From assembly GCF_011764585.1 (NCBI RefSeq), contig NZ_AP022853.1, forward strand, positions 603,501 to 667,500: a stretch of DNA of 64,000 nt, written 5' to 3'. Shown in pieces: positions 15,848 to 24,049 of this stretch; position 1 is the first letter of the stretch, and the number at the start of each line of letters is the position of its first letter. The DNA comes from Sulfurimicrobium lacus (GTDB lineage: Bacteria; Pseudomonadota; Gammaproteobacteria; Burkholderiales; Sulfuricellaceae). The notes beneath the pieces were generated by a model, which was given only the letters and a program-made list of their open reading frames with translations, searched no databases and was not told where the DNA came from. A program made the position numbers and the translations under genes.

Positions 15848-16639
15848 ATGGCCCCAAAAGAGGCCCTGCAAGGCACTGAAGCCAGCGTTGTCAATTCATT
15901 GCACATTGCAACCTACAATATCCACAAAGGCTTCTCGCAGTTCAACCAGCGCCTGGTGCTGCACGAGCTGCGCGACCAGCTGCGCGCCATGCAGCCGGAC
16001 GTGGTGTTTCTGCAGGAAGTGCAGGGCGTGCACCTGTTGCACGCCGAGCAACACGACGGTTGGCCGGAGGAGTCGCAGTACGAGTTTCTTGCCGAATCGA
16101 TCTGGCCCGAGTTCGCCTACGGCAAGAACGCGGTGTATCCCGAGGGGCATCACGGCAACGCCATCCTGAGCCGCTACCCCATCACGCGCTGGGAGAACGT
16201 CGACATCTCCGCCCATCCCTCCGAGCAGCGCGGCCTGCTCCACAGCGAAATCCAGGTTCCCGGCTGGGACCGCAAGCTGCATTGCATCTGCGTGCATCTC
16301 GGCCTGTTCGCCCGCTGGCGCAGGAAGCAGATGCATGCGCTGCGGGAGCATATCGAGCGCCTGGTGCCGCCGGACGAGCCGCTCATCATCGCCGGCGATT
16401 TCAACGACTGGCGCTTCGAGGCGTGCCGTTTCATGGTGCGCGAAATGCACCTGAAAGAAGCCTTCGAGCAGGTGCACGGCATGCCGGCACGCAGCTACCC
16501 ATCGCGCTTGCCGGTGCTGCACCTCGACCGCATTTACGTGCGCGGGCTGCGGGTGAAGAGCGCCCAGGTGCATTCCGGGCACCCCTGGTCGCGCATTTCG
16601 GACCATGCGCCGCTGAGCGCGGTTTTCTCGCGCGCATGA
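15848..16639 (+). CDS. ybhP: Endonuclease/exonuclease/phosphatase family protein YbhP
   Basis: The 263-residue protein has an EEP-fold metal hydrolase pattern: LHIATYNIHKGFSQFNQ, VVFLQEVQ, the GDFNDWR metal/catalytic motif and the final ISDHAPLSAVF. In E. coli ybhP is directly upstream of clsB (ybhO), and the same arrangement is present here with a 4-base ATGA overlap. A role in lipid or phosphodiester metabolism linked to cardiolipin synthesis is inferred from this conserved pairing. The ATG at 15848 is chosen because upstream codons do not resemble the family. Confidence 0.85.
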   Translation: MAPKEALQGTEASVVNSLHIATYNIHKGFSQFNQRLVLHELRDQLRAMQPDVVFLQEVQGVHLLHAEQHDGWPEESQYEFLAESIWPEFAYGKNAVYPEGHHGNAILSRYPITRWENVDISAHPSEQRGLLHSEIQVPGWDRKLHCICVHLGLFARWRRKQMHALREHIERLVPPDEPLIIAGDFNDWRFEACRFMVREMHLKEAFEQVHGMPARSYPSRLPVLHLDRIYVRGLRVKSAQVHSGHPWSRISDHAPLSAVFSRA

Positions 16640-17787
16640 CCCAGTTTCTCGACGGCAATCAGGTCAGCCTGCTGTGTAATGGCGCCGAATACTTCCCGGC
16701 GCTGGTAGCCGCGATCGACCAGGCGGCACGGGAAATCTACCTGGAAACCTACATTTTCGAGTACGACAGCACCGGCAGGGCAATTGCCGCGGCGCTTAAG
16801 CGCGCGGCGCGGCGCGGCGTGACGACTCACTTGCTGCTCGACGGTTACGGCGGGAAAACCTTGCCGCGCGAGGCAATCGAAGAAATGCGCGGCGACGGGG
16901 TGCAGGTGCTGATTTACCGCCCTTCGCTCGCCAAGTTCCGGCGCAGCAGCTACCGCCGCCTGCACCGCAAGATCGTGGTGGTGGACAGCCGCGTCGCCTT
17001 CGTCGGCGGCATCAATATCATCGACGACATGGATACGCCCGGCCAGACGCCGCCGCGCTACGATTACGCGGTCAGGGTGGAAGGGCCGCTGTTGCCGCAA
17101 ATCTACGAGGCGGCGAGAAAGCTGTGGGGGCTGGTCTCCTGGTCCCAGCTCAAGCGGCGGCGCCGCCGCCAGCCGCCTGCCTTCAGCCCCGTTCCGTCGG
17201 GCGACGTGAGCGCGTCATTCGTGATCCGCGACAATATCGGCCACCGCAAGGACATCGAGGAAGCCTACCTGGACGCGATCAACAATGCGCGTTCCGAGAT
17301 CGTGCTCGCCAACGCCTATTTCCTGCCCGGGCGCCATTTCCGCCAGGCGCTGATCCAGGCGGCGGCGCGCGGGGTGCGGGTGGTTCTGCTGCTGCAGGGG
17401 CGGGTGGAATATGTGCTGCTGCACTACGCCACGCGCGCCTTGTACGGCGTTTTCCTGGATGCGGGGATCGAAATCTACGAGTATCACCGCAGCTTCATGC
17501 ATGCCAAGGTGGCGGTGGTGGACGGCAACTGGGCCACGGTGGGTTCGTCCAATATCGATCCCTTCAGCCTGCTGCTGTCGCGCGAAGCCAACGTGCTGGT
17601 AGACGACGCCGGTTTTGCCGCGCGACTGCGGGCAAGCCTGGAGCAGGCGATGGAAGAGGGCTCGCGCGTGGTGACGTCGGCGCACTGGAAGCGCCAGCCG
17701 CTTCACCTTAGGCTGTTTTCCTGGCTCAGTTACGGCGGGGTGCGCCTGCTGGTCGGCGTCACCGGCTATGGCAGGAAGGGCGCCTGA
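16636..17787 (+). CDS. clsB: Cardiolipin synthase ClsB, phospholipase D family
   Basis: The 383-residue protein has two phospholipase D signatures, HRKIVVVD (near residue 112) and HAKVAVVD (near residue 290), each with the HxKxxxxD catalytic set, and the early FEYDSTGRAIAAALKRAARRGV. ClsB joins phosphatidylglycerol, or PG and PE, into cardiolipin at the inner membrane. No N-terminal membrane helices are seen, as in ClsB rather than ClsA. The ATG overlaps the ybhP stop, so the pair is one operon. It converges on an MFS gene 21 bases beyond. Confidence 0.92.
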   Translation: MTQFLDGNQVSLLCNGAEYFPALVAAIDQAAREIYLETYIFEYDSTGRAIAAALKRAARRGVTTHLLLDGYGGKTLPREAIEEMRGDGVQVLIYRPSLAKFRRSSYRRLHRKIVVVDSRVAFVGGINIIDDMDTPGQTPPRYDYAVRVEGPLLPQIYEAARKLWGLVSWSQLKRRRRRQPPAFSPVPSGDVSASFVIRDNIGHRKDIEEAYLDAINNARSEIVLANAYFLPGRHFRQALIQAAARGVRVVLLLQGRVEYVLLHYATRALYGVFLDAGIEIYEYHRSFMHAKVAVVDGNWATVGSSNIDPFSLLLSREANVLVDDAGFAARLRASLEQAMEEGSRVVTSAHWKRQPLHLRLFSWLSYGGVRLLVGVTGYGRKGA

Positions 17788-17808
17788 GCCGGAAGCAATC
17801 AGAGGTTC

Positions 17809-18966
17809 CTAATGGCTGTTCTCGATGAATTGCGGCTTCAGCTTCCAGTACACCAGCAGGAACGCGATTGCGGAAAAGGCGGCTGCAATGGTGAACGTGG
17901 TCTGCGGGCTCAGGGCGTCCCAGGTATAGCCCGCGTATAAGCCCCCCAGCGTTCCGCCGGCGCCGAAAGACAGGCTGTTGTAGAGCGCCTGCCCCTTGGC
18001 CTGATGCTTGCCGCGGAACAGCCGGTGGATGACCTCGATCCCCGCCGCCTGCCAGGAGCCGAAGGTCGCGGCGTGCAGGACCTGGGCGAACAGTACCAGG
18101 CCCACCGAGCTGATCCCCCAGCCAATGATGAGAAAGCGCAGCACGCCCAGGGCGACGCTTGCCAGCAGAATCTGACGCAGGCTGAAATGGCGCATCAGGC
18201 GCGGCATCCACAGGAACACCAGGATTTCGCTCACGACCCCCAGCGCCCATAGCCAGCCGACGCTGCTTTTGGAATAGCCGTGGTCTACCAGGTAGATGGA
18301 GTAGAAGGTGTAGTAGGGGCCGTGGGCGGCGGCGTTGAAAAAGCTGGCGGCGAAAAACGCCAGCACCACCGGCTGCTTGATGACCTGCCATACCGGCAAC
18401 TGATCGCTGGCATGGGGCATCACCCGGGCTTCCGGAATGTGGCGCGCGAGCAGCGCCAGGCCCAGCATCATGCCGAGGATCGCCCACAGCAGGAAACGGA
18501 TCGGCGCGAAATCCAGCACGTAGCCCAGCCCCACCACCGCGAGGATGAACCCGACCGAGCCCCACAGGCGGATGCGGCCGTATTTTTCCGTGCGCTCGCC
18601 GAGGTGGCTCAGCGTGGTGGCCTCCACCAGCGGCAGCGAAGCGCTCCAGAAAAAACTCATCAGCGACATTACCGCGAACAGCCACAGGAAACTGGTGCCG
18701 AAGAACACGCCGACGTAAGCCACCAGGCTCAGGGTCGCAGCGATCTGCACGATGGCGACGCGCTTGCCGGTATGGTCGGCGAACCAGCCCCAGATGTTGG
18801 GGGCGAAGATGCGCATCACCTGCAGCAGCGACATCAGCACGCCGATCTGGAAGGCGTTGAATTCCAGCGACTTGAGGTAGAGCCCCCAGAACGGCGACAT
18901 GGCGCCGACGAAGGCGAAGTAGAAGAAATAGAAGCCGGACAGGCGCCAGTAGGGGAGGGAATGCAT
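17809..18966 (-). CDS. MFS transporter (MFS_1-like, LacY/HcaT-type)
   Basis: The 385-residue protein has twelve predicted helices. Typical features are the start MHSLPYWRLSGFYFFYFAFVGAMSPFWGLYLKS, the loop FADHTGKRVAI, and HLGERTEKYGRIRLWGSVGFI, which match the subgroup that includes the 3-phenylpropionate transporter HcaT and sugar symporters. The substrate is unknown. It is divergent from the Hdr cluster, with 237 bases between, and could share that regulatory region. Confidence 0.9.
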   Translation of the reverse strand: MHSLPYWRLSGFYFFYFAFVGAMSPFWGLYLKSLEFNAFQIGVLMSLLQVMRIFAPNIWGWFADHTGKRVAIVQIAATLSLVAYVGVFFGTSFLWLFAVMSLMSFFWSASLPLVEATTLSHLGERTEKYGRIRLWGSVGFILAVVGLGYVLDFAPIRFLLWAILGMMLGLALLARHIPEARVMPHASDQLPVWQVIKQPVVLAFFAASFFNAAAHGPYYTFYSIYLVDHGYSKSSVGWLWALGVVSEILVFLWMPRLMRHFSLRQILLASVALGVLRFLIIGWGISSVGLVLFAQVLHAATFGSWQAAGIEVIHRLFRGKHQAKGQALYNSLSFGAGGTLGGLYAGYTWDALSPQTTFTIAAAFSAIAFLLVYWKLKPQFIENSH

Positions 18967-19066
18967 TGGCCGAATTTTAACATGCCGGGCTGCTCAGGGA
19001 CCGGCGCGGAGTATGGCGCGAACCTCATGACCACCGCCCAAACCAATTTTCGTCAACTTCACGCGC

Positions 19067-19096
19067 TGGACAAACTTTCGCCAATTCAATTAATAT
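19067..19096 (+). promoter_or_regulatory. Candidate promoter of the fumarate reductase/Hdr/Flx gene string
   Basis: TGGACA (19067-19072) and TAATAT (19091-19096), 18 bases apart, form the best sigma-70-like pair in the 237-base gap upstream of the first gene. The leader would be about 100 bases and holds no clear riboswitch or terminator. I looked for an FNR box here and did not find one. Confidence 0.45.
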
Positions 19097-19203
19097 CCCT
19101 CCTCCAAACAGGAGTTAAAGGTCTCGAAATACGCAAGTCGCCGGCACTGGTCGCACTGCGGTAATGGGGCGGAAATGGGGATGCGATACATGGTGTTCAT
19201 ACG

Positions 19204-19899
19204 ATGAGTGCAGCGGAAAATCTGGCGGAAGAGCGCCATATCACGGTCTACATCATGGGCAAGGCCTACGAGGTGCCGGCCGAGGCGACCATCATGGGCG
19301 CCATCGAGTATGCCGGCCACCAGATCATCCGCGGCGCCGGCTGCCGCGAAGGCTATTGCGGCGCCTGCGCCACCATCTACCGCCTGCCCGGCGACTACAA
19401 GATACGCACCGGCCTGGCCTGCATGACCCTGGTCGAGGACGGCATGACGCTGGCCCAGATCCCCTCGGTTCCCGCCGAAAAGGCGATCTACGACATCGAG
19501 AAACTCAAGCCCGACGTCAGCGCCATGATGCAGGTGTACCCCACGATTTTCCGCTGCGTCGCCTGCAACACCTGCACCAAGGCCTGCCCGCAGGGGCTCC
19601 AGGTCATGGATTACATCCAGGCCGCCAAGCGCGGCGACATCGCGGCGGTGATGGATTTGTCCTTCGACTGCGTCGAGTGCGGGCTGTGCATGCTGCGCTG
19701 CCCGGCCGAGATCACGCAACCGCTGGTCGGCATCCTGGGGAAACGTCTTTACGGCCGCTATCTGCGCAAGGAAAGCCCGGATCTGGTGGCCAAGGTCAAG
19801 GCCGTGGAGGACGGCGCCTTCGAGGCGGAATATGCCGAGATGATGGCGCTGAGCCGCGAGGCCTTGTCCCAGCGTTACTACGCCCTCGACAGCGAATAA
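19204..19899 (+). CDS. Fumarate reductase/succinate dehydrogenase-like iron-sulfur subunit (TfrB N-part-like)
   Basis: The 231-residue protein carries a plant-type [2Fe-2S] domain (GCREGYCGAC from about residue 46, later LAC) and a C-terminal domain with two four-cysteine motifs, CVACNTCTKACP (about 118) and CVECGLCMLRCP (about 156). This is the SdhB/FrdB/TfrB electron-transfer layout. It stops after the clusters and lacks the CCG domain fused in methanogen TfrB. It directly precedes the flavoprotein subunit (12-base gap) and no membrane-anchor subunit follows, so the enzyme is predicted to be soluble. It should carry electrons between the FAD site and a partner such as the separately encoded HdrB. 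Confidence 0.85.
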   Translation: MSAAENLAEERHITVYIMGKAYEVPAEATIMGAIEYAGHQIIRGAGCREGYCGACATIYRLPGDYKIRTGLACMTLVEDGMTLAQIPSVPAEKAIYDIEKLKPDVSAMMQVYPTIFRCVACNTCTKACPQGLQVMDYIQAAKRGDIAAVMDLSFDCVECGLCMLRCPAEITQPLVGILGKRLYGRYLRKESPDLVAKVKAVEDGAFEAEYAEMMALSREALSQRYYALDSE

Positions 19900-19911
19900 G
19901 AGAGGAATCAG

Positions 19912-21627
19912 ATGTATCCAGAATACATGGCGGAATCGTTGCGCAAGGTAGCGCAAACGCGCCCGGGACGTTTGGAACTGGCGCGCAAGCCCGCCCCTGT
20001 CTATCCGCCCATGAACGCCGAGGAACGGCAAGCGGTGCTGGAAGGCTTCCACCCCGATTACGAACCCAGCGCGCGGCGCCCGGTGCGCGTCGGCCCCAAC
20101 CGCGGCGAGACGCTGACCACCGAGGTCGCCGACCTGCTGGAATCCCACTCCTGGCTGCGCAGCGAACAGGTGGATCTCGAACACCCGGATTTCGAAACCG
20201 ATCTGCTGATCATCGGCGGCGGCGGCGCCGGCTGCAATGCCGCGCTGGTCGCCATGCAGGAACACGGCATGCGCTCCATGATCGCCACCAAGCTGCGCAT
20301 GGGCGACTCCAACACCATCATGTCGCAGGGCGGCATGCAGGCCGCGGTGTCGGCCACCGACTCGCCCACCCGCCATTTCCTCGACGCCATCGGCGGCGGC
20401 CACTTCGAGAACAAGCCCGAGCTGGTCAAGGCGCTCACAGAGGACGGCCCGGCCGTGGTGAAGTGGCTGGAAGACCTGGGCGTGGTGTGGGACAAGGAAG
20501 AAGACGGCTCGATGCAGGTGCTGCACGGCGGCGGCACTTCAAGAAAACGCATGGTGTCGTGCCGCGACTACACCGGCGCCATGATCATGCGCACCCTGAT
20601 GGACGAGGTGCGCAACCATCCCGACATGATCACCATCAAGGAATTCATGCCGGCGGTGGAGCTGATCATGGACGACGAAGGCCGCTGCGCCGGCGCGATC
20701 CTATACAGCATGGACAGCGAGGAATTCTTCACCGTCAAGGCGAAATCCACCCTCATCGCCACCGGCGGCTACGGCCGCCTGCACATCCGCGGCTACGACA
20801 CCACCAACCACTACGGCGCCACCGGCGACGGACTGGTGATGGCCTACCGCGCCGGCGCCAAGCTGATGTACATGGACTCGGTGCAGTACCACCCGACCGG
20901 CGCGTCCTTTCCCGAGCAGATCGCCGGCTTCCTCATCACCGAAAAAATTCGCGGCGCCGGCGGCCAGCCGCTCAACAAGGACGGCGAGCTGTTCGTCTTC
21001 CCGCGCGAGCCGCGCGACATCGAGGCCTCGGCCATCATCCGCGAATGCGTGCAGAACGGCGGCGGCGTCGAGACCCCCTCGGGGCGCCTCGGCGTGTGGC
21101 TGGACTCGCCGCTCATCGACATGCTGCACGGCGAAGGCTACGTGGCCCACCAGTTCCCGGCCATGTACCGCCAGTACATCCGCTACGGCATCGACATCAA
21201 CAAGCTGCCGATGCTGATCTACCCGTCGCTGCACTACCAGAACGGCGGGGTCGAGATCAACGAGCGCTGCGAGACCGATATCCCCGGCCTGTACGTGGCG
21301 GGCGAAGCCACCGGCGGCCTGCACGGGCGCAACCGGCTGATGGGCAACTCGGTGCTCGACTACAACGTGTTCGGGCGGCGCGCCGGACGCTATGCCGGCG
21401 AATACGCCAAGAGCGTCAAACTCGGTCGGCTCAGCCTGGCGCATCTCGACAAATTCGAGCAAGAGCTGGCGGATTCCGGCGTACAAACCGACCTGGTGAC
21501 GCCGATCCTGCTGCCCTCCTACGCGCCCAAGGACGTCAAGAAACGCCGCCTGGTGCGCGGCGGCAACGTGCTGCCCGGCGCCTCGGTGCTGCACAACCGG
21601 CTGCACGACGAAAGGTCCGGCAACTGA
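19912..21627 (+). CDS. Fumarate reductase/succinate dehydrogenase-like flavoprotein subunit (TfrA-like)
   Basis: The 571-residue flavoprotein has the FAD loop IIGGGGAGCNAAL (about residue 101), VQYHPTG (about 324), a PRDIEASAI segment and the late GLHGRNRLMGNSVLDYNVFG with the substrate-site arginine (about 473), all shared with SdhA/FrdA/TfrA. At the position of the histidine that binds FAD covalently in SdhA/FrdA the sequence is DSNTIMSQGG, so asparagine replaces histidine and FAD is probably non-covalent. About 80 extra N-terminal residues precede the FAD domain. It interconverts fumarate and succinate; direction and electron partner are inferred from the Hdr-Flx context. The stop overlaps the ferritin-like gene. 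Confidence 0.88.
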   Translation: MYPEYMAESLRKVAQTRPGRLELARKPAPVYPPMNAEERQAVLEGFHPDYEPSARRPVRVGPNRGETLTTEVADLLESHSWLRSEQVDLEHPDFETDLLIIGGGGAGCNAALVAMQEHGMRSMIATKLRMGDSNTIMSQGGMQAAVSATDSPTRHFLDAIGGGHFENKPELVKALTEDGPAVVKWLEDLGVVWDKEEDGSMQVLHGGGTSRKRMVSCRDYTGAMIMRTLMDEVRNHPDMITIKEFMPAVELIMDDEGRCAGAILYSMDSEEFFTVKAKSTLIATGGYGRLHIRGYDTTNHYGATGDGLVMAYRAGAKLMYMDSVQYHPTGASFPEQIAGFLITEKIRGAGGQPLNKDGELFVFPREPRDIEASAIIRECVQNGGGVETPSGRLGVWLDSPLIDMLHGEGYVAHQFPAMYRQYIRYGIDINKLPMLIYPSLHYQNGGVEINERCETDIPGLYVAGEATGGLHGRNRLMGNSVLDYNVFGRRAGRYAGEYAKSVKLGRLSLAHLDKFEQELADSGVQTDLVTPILLPSYAPKDVKKRRLVRGGNVLPGASVLHNRLHDERSGN

Positions 21628-22160
21628 TGAGCCACATCGACGACAGAGTGATAGAGCTGGCGCGCACTGCGCTGAGCCTGGAATTCGGCGGCGAGCATTT
21701 CTACCGTCATGCCGCCGAGATGACCCAAAATCCGAGCGGCAAGGCGATGTTCCTGCGCCTGGCGGAGGAAGAAAATACGCGCCGGGACGATACCCACACG
21801 CTGTTCGGCGCGATCATTGGCGCAGACGCGTGGCAACAGCTGGTCGCCGAGGAGGCGAAGTATGCCCACCCCTCGAAAGTGGTGGCCGAGCTCGAAGCCG
21901 CCGTCGCCCACCGCGGCCACGCGCTGGTCGCCGACGACACCCAGGCGCTGCGTCATGCCATGGATCTGGAGCGGCGGGCGATTCACCTGTTCGAGGAGCT
22001 GGCCACCCATACCCACGACCCGGTAATCGTCGGGCTGATCGGCAAGATGGCCGACGAGGAGCGCCTGCAGTACGACCTGCTGCAGGCCCAGCTGGACAGC
22101 GTGCTGAACGTCGGCTTGTGGCTCGACCAGCCGGAATTCCGCATGGACGGGAAGTTCTGA
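21627..22160 (+). CDS. Ferritin-like/rubrerythrin-family four-helix protein
   Basis: The 177-residue, all-helical protein has two internal half-repeats: LEFGGEHFYRHAAEM with LAEEENTRRDDTHTLF, and LERRAIHLFEELATHTHD with MADEERLQYDLL. These match the metal-ligand helices of rubrerythrin-type diiron proteins. The C-terminal rubredoxin domain (CxxC pairs) is absent. The last expected histidine ligand is replaced by tyrosine (EERLQY), so the diiron site may be altered. Its ATG overlaps the flavoprotein stop (TGATG), placing it inside the oxygen-sensitive redox operon, where a peroxide- or oxygen-scavenging, protective role is a reasonable guess. Confidence 0.8.
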   Translation: MSHIDDRVIELARTALSLEFGGEHFYRHAAEMTQNPSGKAMFLRLAEEENTRRDDTHTLFGAIIGADAWQQLVAEEAKYAHPSKVVAELEAAVAHRGHALVADDTQALRHAMDLERRAIHLFEELATHTHDPVIVGLIGKMADEERLQYDLLQAQLDSVLNVGLWLDQPEFRMDGKF

Positions 22161-22186
22161 GGATGGCGCACATCACGAACGTTTTT

Positions 22187-22280
22187 CCCTCTCCCCAACC
22201 CCTCTCCCGCAAGCGGGCGAGGGGCTTTAGATTCGTCTTCTCCCCTCGCCCGCTTGCGGGAGAGGGGCCGGGGGAGAGGG
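22187..22280. repeat. Long GC-rich palindrome between the ferritin-like gene and hdrC
   Basis: The arms at 22187-22224 and 22242-22280 (CCCTCTCCCC ... GCAAGCGGGCGAGGGG and its complement) are nearly perfectly complementary over about 37 bases with a 17-base loop. It is a REP-like element and would form a very stable hairpin in the mRNA. It ends 4 bases before the hdrC start codon and could affect its translation. Confidence 0.85.
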
Positions 22281-22284
22281 CCGC

Positions 22285-22704
22285 ATGAATACCACCCTAT
22301 GCATCTCCTCGATTCGCCCTGGCAGCCCTTTTGTTGCGCTGATTGAAAAGATCAGCGGCCAGAATCTGCTGGCCTGCTACCAGTGCGGCAAGTGCTCCGC
22401 CGGTTGCCCAATGGCGCCCCACATGGACGTGCTGCCCAACCAGATCATCCGCCTTGCCCAACTCGGGATGAAGGAGAAGCTGCTGACCACGCGCTCCATC
22501 TGGGTGTGCGTGTCCTGCATGACCTGCAATTCGCGTTGCCCCAAGGACATCCGCATCGCCGAGGTGTTCGAGGCGTTGCGCGAGATGGTGCTGCGCGACG
22601 GCAGCCGCGACGACCGGCTGGATGTCCGCGAGCTGTCCCCCGAGGCGCGCGGCGCATTGCCGCCGATCGCCATGATCAGCGCCATGCGCAAGCTGACTTC
22701 CTGA
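22285..22704 (+). CDS. hdrC: Heterodisulfide reductase subunit C (HdrC)
   Basis: The 139-residue protein has two [4Fe-4S] motifs, CYQCGKCSAGCP (about residue 30) and CVSCMTCNSRCP (about 75), with the HdrC-typical stretches SGQNLLACYQCGKCSAGCPM and RSIWVCVSCMTCNSRCP. HdrC passes electrons between HdrA and HdrB. No second hdrC exists in the window. No clear ribosome site is separable from the palindrome that ends at 22280. The gene is flanked on both sides by palindromic repeats, so it forms its own block within the operon. Confidence 0.92.
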   Translation: MNTTLCISSIRPGSPFVALIEKISGQNLLACYQCGKCSAGCPMAPHMDVLPNQIIRLAQLGMKEKLLTTRSIWVCVSCMTCNSRCPKDIRIAEVFEALREMVLRDGSRDDRLDVRELSPEARGALPPIAMISAMRKLTS

Positions 22705-22750
22705 TATGGGAAATGAAAACACAACGATGAACCTAAAAACCGCAATTCAA

Positions 22751-22872
22751 GCCACAGAGAACACAGAGGTCACAGAGATGAAGCGGGTTTCGCCTATTTT
22801 ACCAATTCACCTGAAGCCAGTATTTTTTGCAAGTTATTGTTTTTACTCTGTGAACTCTGTGTTCTCTGTGGC
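22751..22872. repeat. Palindromic repeat, CCACAGAG-type, copy C
   Basis: Arms starting GCCACAGAGAACACAGAGG at 22751 and ending at 22872 are inverted copies separated by about 65 bases. It belongs to the same family as copies A and B. It occupies most of the 185-base gap between hdrC and hdrB and ends 17 bases before the hdrB start. Confidence 0.85.
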
Positions 22873-22889
22873 TAAATGAGTTTTCAAGG

Positions 22890-23768
22890 ATGAAACTGAT
22901 TTACTACCCCGGCTGCACGCTGAAGAACCAGGCCAGAAACTTCGACGTTTCCACCGTTTCGTCGATGGCGGAGCTGGACGTGGAGGTCGAGGAACTGGCG
23001 CGCTGGAACTGCTGCGGCACGGTGCATGCGCTGGCCTCCGACGACGTCATGCACCGCATGGCGCCGGTGACCAACCTGATCCGCGTCAAGGAGGCCAATG
23101 CCAGCGAGTTCATGACCTCCTGCGCGATGTGCTACAACACCCTGAAGCGCGCCAACATCGACGTGAAGAAGCGCGCCGATGCGCTCGAAACCATCAACCA
23201 GTTCCTTTATCTCGAAGAAACCAAGTACGCGGGCGATGTCGACGTGCTCCACCTGCTCGAATACCTGCGCGACCGCGTCGGCTTCGACAAGCTGGCCGAA
23301 AAGGTGAAAAAACCGCTCACCGGCCTGCGCGTGGCCTGCTACTACGGCTGCCTGCTGGTGCGCCCGAAGGAAGTCGCCTTCGACGATGCCGAGAACCCGG
23401 TGGTCATGGAGAACCTGATCTCCGCCCTCGGCGGCACGCCGGTGCCCTTCCCGCAGAAGACCGAATGCTGCGGCGCCCACCATACGGTCGGCAACCCGGA
23501 GATCGTCGCCGAGCGCACCGACAAGATCATGGGTTCGGCGCACGAGCAGGCGGCCGACCTGGTGGTGGTGAGCTGCCCGCTGTGTGCTTTCAACCTGGAT
23601 TTCCGCCAGGACGACGCGCGCCGTCTCAACCCAGACTTCCACCATCTGCCGGTGCTCTACTTCACCCAGCTGATGGCGCTGGCGTTCGGCTGCGACGACG
23701 CGTCGCTGCGTTTCGACCTGCACCACATCGACCCGCTGCCGGCCCTGGCGGCGCGCGGACTCGCCTGA
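22890..23768 (+). CDS. hdrB: Heterodisulfide reductase subunit B (HdrB), two CCG domains
   Basis: The 292-residue protein has the HdrB opening MKLIYYPGCTLKNQARNFD and two CCG cysteine motifs (WNCCGTVHA near residue 41 and TECCGAHHT near residue 193), plus MTSCAMCYNTLK and VVSCPLCAFNLDF. In HdrB these bind the unusual non-cubane [4Fe-4S] clusters that reduce a disulfide. It is the only CCG-domain protein of the cluster, so it must serve the Hdr complex, the fumarate reductase-like pair, or both. The physiological disulfide in a bacterium is unknown. An 8-base gap leads to the ferredoxin-like gene. Confidence 0.94.
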   Translation: MKLIYYPGCTLKNQARNFDVSTVSSMAELDVEVEELARWNCCGTVHALASDDVMHRMAPVTNLIRVKEANASEFMTSCAMCYNTLKRANIDVKKRADALETINQFLYLEETKYAGDVDVLHLLEYLRDRVGFDKLAEKVKKPLTGLRVACYYGCLLVRPKEVAFDDAENPVVMENLISALGGTPVPFPQKTECCGAHHTVGNPEIVAERTDKIMGSAHEQAADLVVVSCPLCAFNLDFRQDDARRLNPDFHHLPVLYFTQLMALAFGCDDASLRFDLHHIDPLPALAARGLA

Positions 23769-23776
23769 GGAAAACG

Positions 23777-24049
23777 ATGTTTTTCAACGATCTCAAACCG
23801 GTTCAGGGCAAGGTCCACATCAACAACGCCTGGTGCAAGGGATGCGGCTTCTGCGTGCAGTTCTGCCCCACCAACGTGCTGGACGTTTCCCCCGAGTTCA
23901 ACGCCAAGGGCTACCACCCGCCCTATGTGAAAAACCCGGATGACTGCCGCTACTGCATGTATTGCCAAATGATCTGTCCCGAGTTTTCCATCTTCGTGAC
24001 CAGGCTCGATGAAAATGCGGACGCCGCAAAAGAGGAAGCAAAAAAATGA
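23777..24049 (+). CDS. korD: Ferredoxin-like delta subunit of 2-oxoacid:ferredoxin oxidoreductase
   Basis: The 90-residue protein has two [4Fe-4S] motifs, CKGCGFCVQFCPTNVL and CRYCMYCQMICPEF, matching the OorD/KorD subunit. The order D-A-B-C is that of oorDABC in epsilonproteobacteria. Its stop overlaps the alpha-subunit start (ATGA). It should pass electrons between the thiamine enzyme and soluble ferredoxin, or possibly directly to HdrA, encoded downstream. The extra length between its second cluster and the C-terminus is acidic and lysine-rich. Confidence 0.9.
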   Translation: MFFNDLKPVQGKVHINNAWCKGCGFCVQFCPTNVLDVSPEFNAKGYHPPYVKNPDDCRYCMYCQMICPEFSIFVTRLDENADAAKEEAKK

